Source of the DNA: Candidatus Tayloriibacteriota bacterium
GTDB taxonomy: Bacteria; Patescibacteriota; Minisyncoccia; Phycocordibacterales; PALSA-1337
DNA: 7,813 nt
Direction: 5' to 3'
Assembly (NCBI GenBank): GCA_026395095.1
Contig: JAPLZI010000004.1
Location: 1-7,813, forward strand
Shown in pieces: positions 5,243 to 7,813 of this stretch; positions within the stretch are counted from its first letter, which is position 1, and the number at the start of each line of letters is the position of its first letter. A program made the translations under genes and the position numbers. The notes under the pieces were generated by a model. It did no database searches and was not told the DNA's origin. It was given only the letters and a program-made list of their open reading frames with translations.

Positions 5243-5259
5243 ATGTCCTGTTATATACT
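5230..5259 (+). promoter_or_regulatory. Candidate promoter of the substrate-binding protein gene
   Basis: TTGGCC (5230-5235) with TATACT (5254-5259) at 18 bp, or TATATA (5252-5257) at 16 bp, gives a reasonable -10 and a weak -35. The -35 lies inside the palindrome, consistent with repression by occlusion. The start would be near 5266, leaving a leader of about 23 nt without a clear Shine-Dalgarno sequence. Confidence 0.4.
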
Positions 5260-5288
5260 GCCGTTATTATCAGCTAAATGCGCCTACC

Positions 5289-6386
5289 ATGAACATGAAG
5301 CCTATAGTGATCATAGCTGTTGGCATAGGAATATTCATATTCAGTAACAACCCGCACATTACGAACAACAAGCAGATAAACGTCGGCGTAATCTTGCCGA
5401 TGACGGGAAATATGTCGGCTATTGGCGAGGACATGAAGACAGGAATGGAACTAGCATTCTCGAATAGTCCGGAATTCTCCGTATCCTACGAAGACAATAT
5501 GAGTGATGTTAAAAGCGAGGTTTCCGCATATCGCAAGCTTCAAGCCGTATCAGTTCCTAGCGTTATTGTGTCAGCTGGTATCGGTGACATGGCTGTCATT
5601 CCCCTAGCCGAAGAAGATAAGACACCGTTGATTCTAACCGTATCATCTGCATCAGGTATTCCGAAGATGGGAGAATACATTTTCCGTTATTTCACGAATG
5701 CTGACATAGACGCCCCAGTCATGGCCCGATATGCGACCAAGGAATTAGGCCTGAAAAACTTTGCAGTTTTGTATCTACAGGATCAATTTTCTCTTGATTA
5801 CAAGAATATATTCGAGAAGAATATTGCATCTAACGGTGGAAAAATCGTGGCTTCAGAAGGATTCCAATACACAGATTTCGATTTTAGGACCCAACTGACG
5901 AAGCTACAACAACATAAATTCGACTCGATATACCTGATCGGTCTTGATTATCAGCTAGTAACAGCGATCAAACAAATAAAGGCAATGGGAATCAAGGCAC
6001 AGATCATCTCCGTCGGAACAATCGCGACAAAAGACTCCATCCAAAAGGCCGGGCCGGATATAGATGGGACTTATGTGACAGCGTTTTGTACTGATGGTGC
6101 TCCGAACGAATATGTAAAGAAATACCAAGAAAAATATGGCCGCTATCCCGGGTTCTTTTCGGAGTTCGGTTACGACATAGGCCAAATGATAATCGCCGCA
6201 GGCCAGAATAGTAATGGAAATAAGGAAACCATCAAATCCAACTTGCTGAAAATCCGTGATTTCCCCGGCAATTCAGGGCTAATATCATCAGACCAATATG
6301 GAGAAATGGCTGTGCCGGTTTGCATCAAGAAAATAACTGATGGCAAAATATTTAACACAGCGACTAGAAAATACTCGAATTATTGA
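5289..6386 (+). CDS. LIV-type periplasmic-binding-protein-like substrate-binding protein (Peripla_BP_6-like)
   Basis: A 365-residue extracytoplasmic binding protein of the branched-chain amino acid/amide (type I) family. Residues 5-19 form a hydrophobic export or anchor helix with no lipobox Cys. The mature domain opens with the hallmark INVGVILPMTGNMSAIGEDM (30-49), then the ligand-contact Ser stretch around VSAGIGD (94-100) and ILTVSSASG (115-123), the interdomain crossover, the second lobe (LKNFAVLYLQDQFSLDYKN, 155-173), and the final GRYPGFFSEFGYDIGQMIIAAG (284-305). Length is typical. Such proteins normally feed an ABC permease with ATPase partners, but none is encoded in the window, so it may serve a distant transporter or act as a sensor. 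It is divergent from a TrmB regulator across an operator-like palindrome. A four-codon upstream frame (MRLP, 5278-5292) overlaps its start as ATGA. The ligand cannot be deduced. Confidence 0.85.
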   Translation: MNMKPIVIIAVGIGIFIFSNNPHITNNKQINVGVILPMTGNMSAIGEDMKTGMELAFSNSPEFSVSYEDNMSDVKSEVSAYRKLQAVSVPSVIVSAGIGDMAVIPLAEEDKTPLILTVSSASGIPKMGEYIFRYFTNADIDAPVMARYATKELGLKNFAVLYLQDQFSLDYKNIFEKNIASNGGKIVASEGFQYTDFDFRTQLTKLQQHKFDSIYLIGLDYQLVTAIKQIKAMGIKAQIISVGTIATKDSIQKAGPDIDGTYVTAFCTDGAPNEYVKKYQEKYGRYPGFFSEFGYDIGQMIIAAGQNSNGNKETIKSNLLKIRDFPGNSGLISSDQYGEMAVPVCIKKITDGKIFNTATRKYSNY

Positions 6387-6411
6387 CAACCCTAAAAACG
6401 AATGTTAGGGT
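6383..6411 (+). promoter_or_regulatory. Promoter with internal inverted repeat, or weak terminator
   Basis: A consensus TTGACA (6383-6388) overlaps the stop codon region of the substrate-binding protein gene, and TAGGGT (6406-6411) follows at 17 bp as a poor -10. Between and over them lies ACCCTAA-N9-TTAGGGT (6389-6411), a perfect 7-bp inverted repeat. Two readings are possible: promoter and operator for the next gene, or a weak intrinsic terminator of the binding-protein gene, since the downstream GATTTC is a poor T-tract. Both roles may coexist. Confidence 0.4.
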
Positions 6412-6419
6412 GATTTCAA

Positions 6420-6435
6420 TTCTGCACGTGCAGAA
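6420..6435. promoter_or_regulatory. 16-bp perfect palindrome upstream of the GC-rich hypothetical gene
   Basis: TTCTGCACGTGCAGAA is its own reverse complement, and GTGCA recurs 3 bp after it (6436-6440). It would lie at or near the 5' end of the transcript from the candidate promoter at 6383-6411. It suits a dimeric repressor site better than a hairpin, because a continuous palindrome leaves no good loop. The TGCA...TGCAGAAG pattern recalls the hairpins before the genes at 138-671 and 960-1406, but without alignable flanks. Confidence 0.4.
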
Positions 6436-6467
6436 GTGCACAGAAACAAAGCAAAATCAGGCTCACA

Positions 6468-7220
6468 ATGAAGACCAAATCACCGCGTCAGCAACGCGCA
6501 ACGGCAAGCCGTAGCGCTTCGTCAAGTCCGCATCCCGACCCACTTCACGATGTGTCCTTCACTCCGAAAGCCGACGCGCCGACCACGCCGCCACCCACTC
6601 CCGTGCCAGCACCCGAACCCCCGAAACCGGTCAGCATTCGTCGTCAATTCCTGAAAGACGTCGCGGCGATCTTTGCCGGCAGGGTTTCGGACCCTGGCGA
6701 ACTGTACGCGCCATGCACCCTCATGGACATGGACACAGACAAGGTCGTTAGGGTCGGCGTCGTCACAGACCCGATGACACGCGAGCTTTTCTCGCTCGGC
6801 TTGCGACTCAGCGAGCAAGCGCAGTGTCTTCCAATACCGCGTAACGCCGAGCAAGTCGAGGAACTCCGCGACAGGAAAAAAATTCTCAAAGGTCTCTCCT
6901 CCAGCGCCAGTTTCCTCGGCTGGACATGCATCAAGGACCAGTTCCCGAAGGATGCAAACCGGGCAAGCATGACAATCCTCGACGGTTGGGTCGTGGTCCG
7001 TAAACCCGATCTGGAAGATCGTCTCCGCCGGGAAGCCCAAATGATTGGGTGCTTCGGATCGAGCGAAATTGAAGCCCACGTCGCCAAAGGACTGCGCGAA
7101 GCGGAAGCCAAAAAACAGGAGGTGACCTTCGAGGAAATCGAGGGCACCAGCGGTGGAGAAGGTGGTGCCGATGCCTCACTCGAAGAGTTCAAACGACGCA
7201 TTCTGGCGCGCTTCAGCTGA
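6468..7220 (+). CDS. Hypothetical protein with Pro/Ala-rich disordered N-terminus
   Basis: I do not recognise this 250-residue protein. Residues 1-55 are low complexity: basic Ser/Arg-rich first, then Pro/Ala/Thr-rich (DAPTTPPPTPVPAPEPPKP, 36-54), probably a disordered linker. A compact domain follows (56-190) with alternating hydrophobic segments, such as DKVVRVGVVTDPMTRELFSL (91-110) and MTILDGWVVVRKPDLEDRL (168-186). The C-terminal 60 residues are charged, with a Gly-rich patch (228-233), a helix-rich composition and no membrane segment. The start is ATG at 6468 with a weak AGG 7 nt upstream. It is GC-rich, in contrast to the preceding binding-protein gene, and is bounded by palindromes upstream and a strong terminator downstream, so it is likely a single-gene unit. 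Overlapping leftward frames of up to 185 codons exist but lack a start signal and look like compositional shadows. Confidence 0.65.
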   Translation: MKTKSPRQQRATASRSASSSPHPDPLHDVSFTPKADAPTTPPPTPVPAPEPPKPVSIRRQFLKDVAAIFAGRVSDPGELYAPCTLMDMDTDKVVRVGVVTDPMTRELFSLGLRLSEQAQCLPIPRNAEQVEELRDRKKILKGLSSSASFLGWTCIKDQFPKDANRASMTILDGWVVVRKPDLEDRLRREAQMIGCFGSSEIEAHVAKGLREAEAKKQEVTFEEIEGTSGGEGGADASLEEFKRRILARFS

Positions 7221-7265
7221 CATCACACCTCTTCCGTCAGTTTTTCGACAAGTAAACAGTCACGC

Positions 7266-7294
7266 GCGGCAAGGTATCCCCTTGCCGCTTTTTT
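7266..7294 (+). terminator. Intrinsic (Rho-independent) terminator
   Basis: GCGGCAAGG (7266-7274), a 5-nt loop and CCTTGCCGC (7280-7288) form a perfect 9-bp GC-rich stem, followed by six T (7289-7294). It ends the hypothetical gene 45 bp after its stop. The convergent toxin gene approaches from the other side, where the hairpin lacks a T-tract, so leftward termination would be weak. Confidence 0.9.
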
Positions 7295-7316
7295 ATTCTA
7301 AATATGTTTTTAAGAC

Positions 7317-7580
7317 TTATCTATACACATCATGATCACCAATAGTGACAAGGGAGGCTATATTCTCATCAATATATTCGAATACGATCCGATACTTATA
7401 ATTCACAGAAAAGCTCAAACGCGATTTCAAGCGTCCATGTAGTTTATGAACTTTGAGCATCTTATGATTTCCTCTATCCTGAAAAAGGATAACTTTTTCT
7501 TTTACTTCCTTCTGTAACTCATTTTCAAGTTTACTGTACAACCGGAGAAATTCGGGTCGATACTTTATACTTATCATCAT
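7317..7580 (-). CDS. RelE/ParE-superfamily toxin of a type II toxin-antitoxin system
   Basis: An 87-residue protein with the RelE/YafQ-like pattern: an N-terminal strand MISIKYRPEF (2-11), two helices (12-34), KMLKVHKLHGRLKSRLSFSVNY (40-61, the L..HKL.G motif) and YRIVFEYI (63-70), and the C-terminal signature IGDHDVYR (80-87). Relatives in this branch are mostly ribosome-dependent mRNA interferases, and H83 with the basic residues fits; gyrase inhibition as in ParE is the alternative. It starts 2 nt after the antitoxin stop with tandem ATG codons and no ribosome binding site, so translation is probably coupled to the antitoxin. Confidence 0.85.
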   Translation of the reverse strand: MMISIKYRPEFLRLYSKLENELQKEVKEKVILFQDRGNHKMLKVHKLHGRLKSRLSFSVNYKYRIVFEYIDENIASLVTIGDHDVYR

Positions 7581-7582
7581 AT

Positions 7583-7807
7583 CTAGCGTGAATAAACTTT
7601 AGCCAATTCATCGAGATCACCGCTCAGATTTTTTCCTTCGCGGCCTTCCTGTTCACCGCGCAAAACAGAGTTCACTGCCTCATCTTCTCTCATCTGCATA
7701 AGGGCCTTCCTTACAACATCAGCCTTATTGGCCGCATGACCGCTATCGATCATGTGTTTGATGAATTCCTCTAGAACCGCCGGAATTGGAACCGATATAG
7801 TGCTCAT
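7583..7807 (-). CDS. ParD-like ribbon-helix-helix antitoxin
   Basis: A 74-residue protein with a short DNA-binding strand ISVPIP (4-9), helix A (10-22) and helix B GHAANKADVVRKALMQMRED (23-42), the ribbon-helix-helix layout of ParD/CopG antitoxins. The charged, Gly-containing tail (43-74) is the usual toxin-binding region, unfolded when free. It would neutralise the adjacent RelE-family toxin and repress the shared promoter. The start is ATG at 7807, only 6 bp from the window edge, so promoter and ribosome binding site lie outside. It is complete at its 3' end (TAG). Confidence 0.8.
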   Translation of the reverse strand: MSTISVPIPAVLEEFIKHMIDSGHAANKADVVRKALMQMREDEAVNSVLRGEQEGREGKNLSGDLDELAKVYSR

Positions 7808-7813
7808 AAATAT

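Overview
The window is bacterial DNA using the standard code. Several CDSs end in TAG or TGA, starts are ATG or GTG, some genes have AAGGA/GAGGA-type ribosome binding sites, and several sigma70-type promoters are readable. A pair of TrmB-type regulators, a lone LIV-type substrate-binding protein with no permease or ATPase beside it, short conserved-hypothetical genes and a compact toxin-antitoxin pair fit a Patescibacteria/CPR (Parcubacteria-like) genome. That placement is an inference; there is no rRNA or other phylogenetic marker in the window.

Layout. (1) Positions 1-1406 hold three leftward GC-rich genes: a partial CDS running off the left edge, a DnaQ-like 3'-5' exonuclease-fold protein, and an unrecognised 148-residue protein. 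The last two are each preceded by the same ~52-bp module of three back-to-back inverted repeats ending at the Shine-Dalgarno sequence. The 288-bp gap between them carries five consecutive stem-loops. (2) Positions 1407-2304 are about 900 bp with no convincing gene. A near-consensus leftward promoter (TTGACA, 17 bp, TATCAT) opens this stretch, which is dense in stem-loops, so I call a candidate structured non-coding RNA or very long 5' leader of about 640 nt. (3) Positions 2305-6386 form an AT-richer sensing and regulation block. A rightward TrmB-like regulator converges on a leftward pair (TrmB-like regulator followed by a GNAT-domain protein). The second TrmB gene is divergent from the substrate-binding protein, and a perfect 9+9-bp palindrome lies between them as a likely operator. 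(4) Positions 6387-7220 carry an unrecognised GC-rich gene with a Pro/Ala-rich disordered N-terminus, preceded by palindromes and followed by a strong intrinsic terminator. (5) Positions 7317-7807 hold a leftward ParD-like antitoxin and RelE-family toxin pair.

How it may work together: the TrmB/substrate-binding protein/GNAT block looks like a small nutrient-responsive regulon, but its ligand cannot be read from the sequence. The most unusual content is not protein coding. It is the long leftward RNA candidate, the duplicated hairpin leader shared by two unrelated GC-rich genes, and the stem-loop array between those genes.
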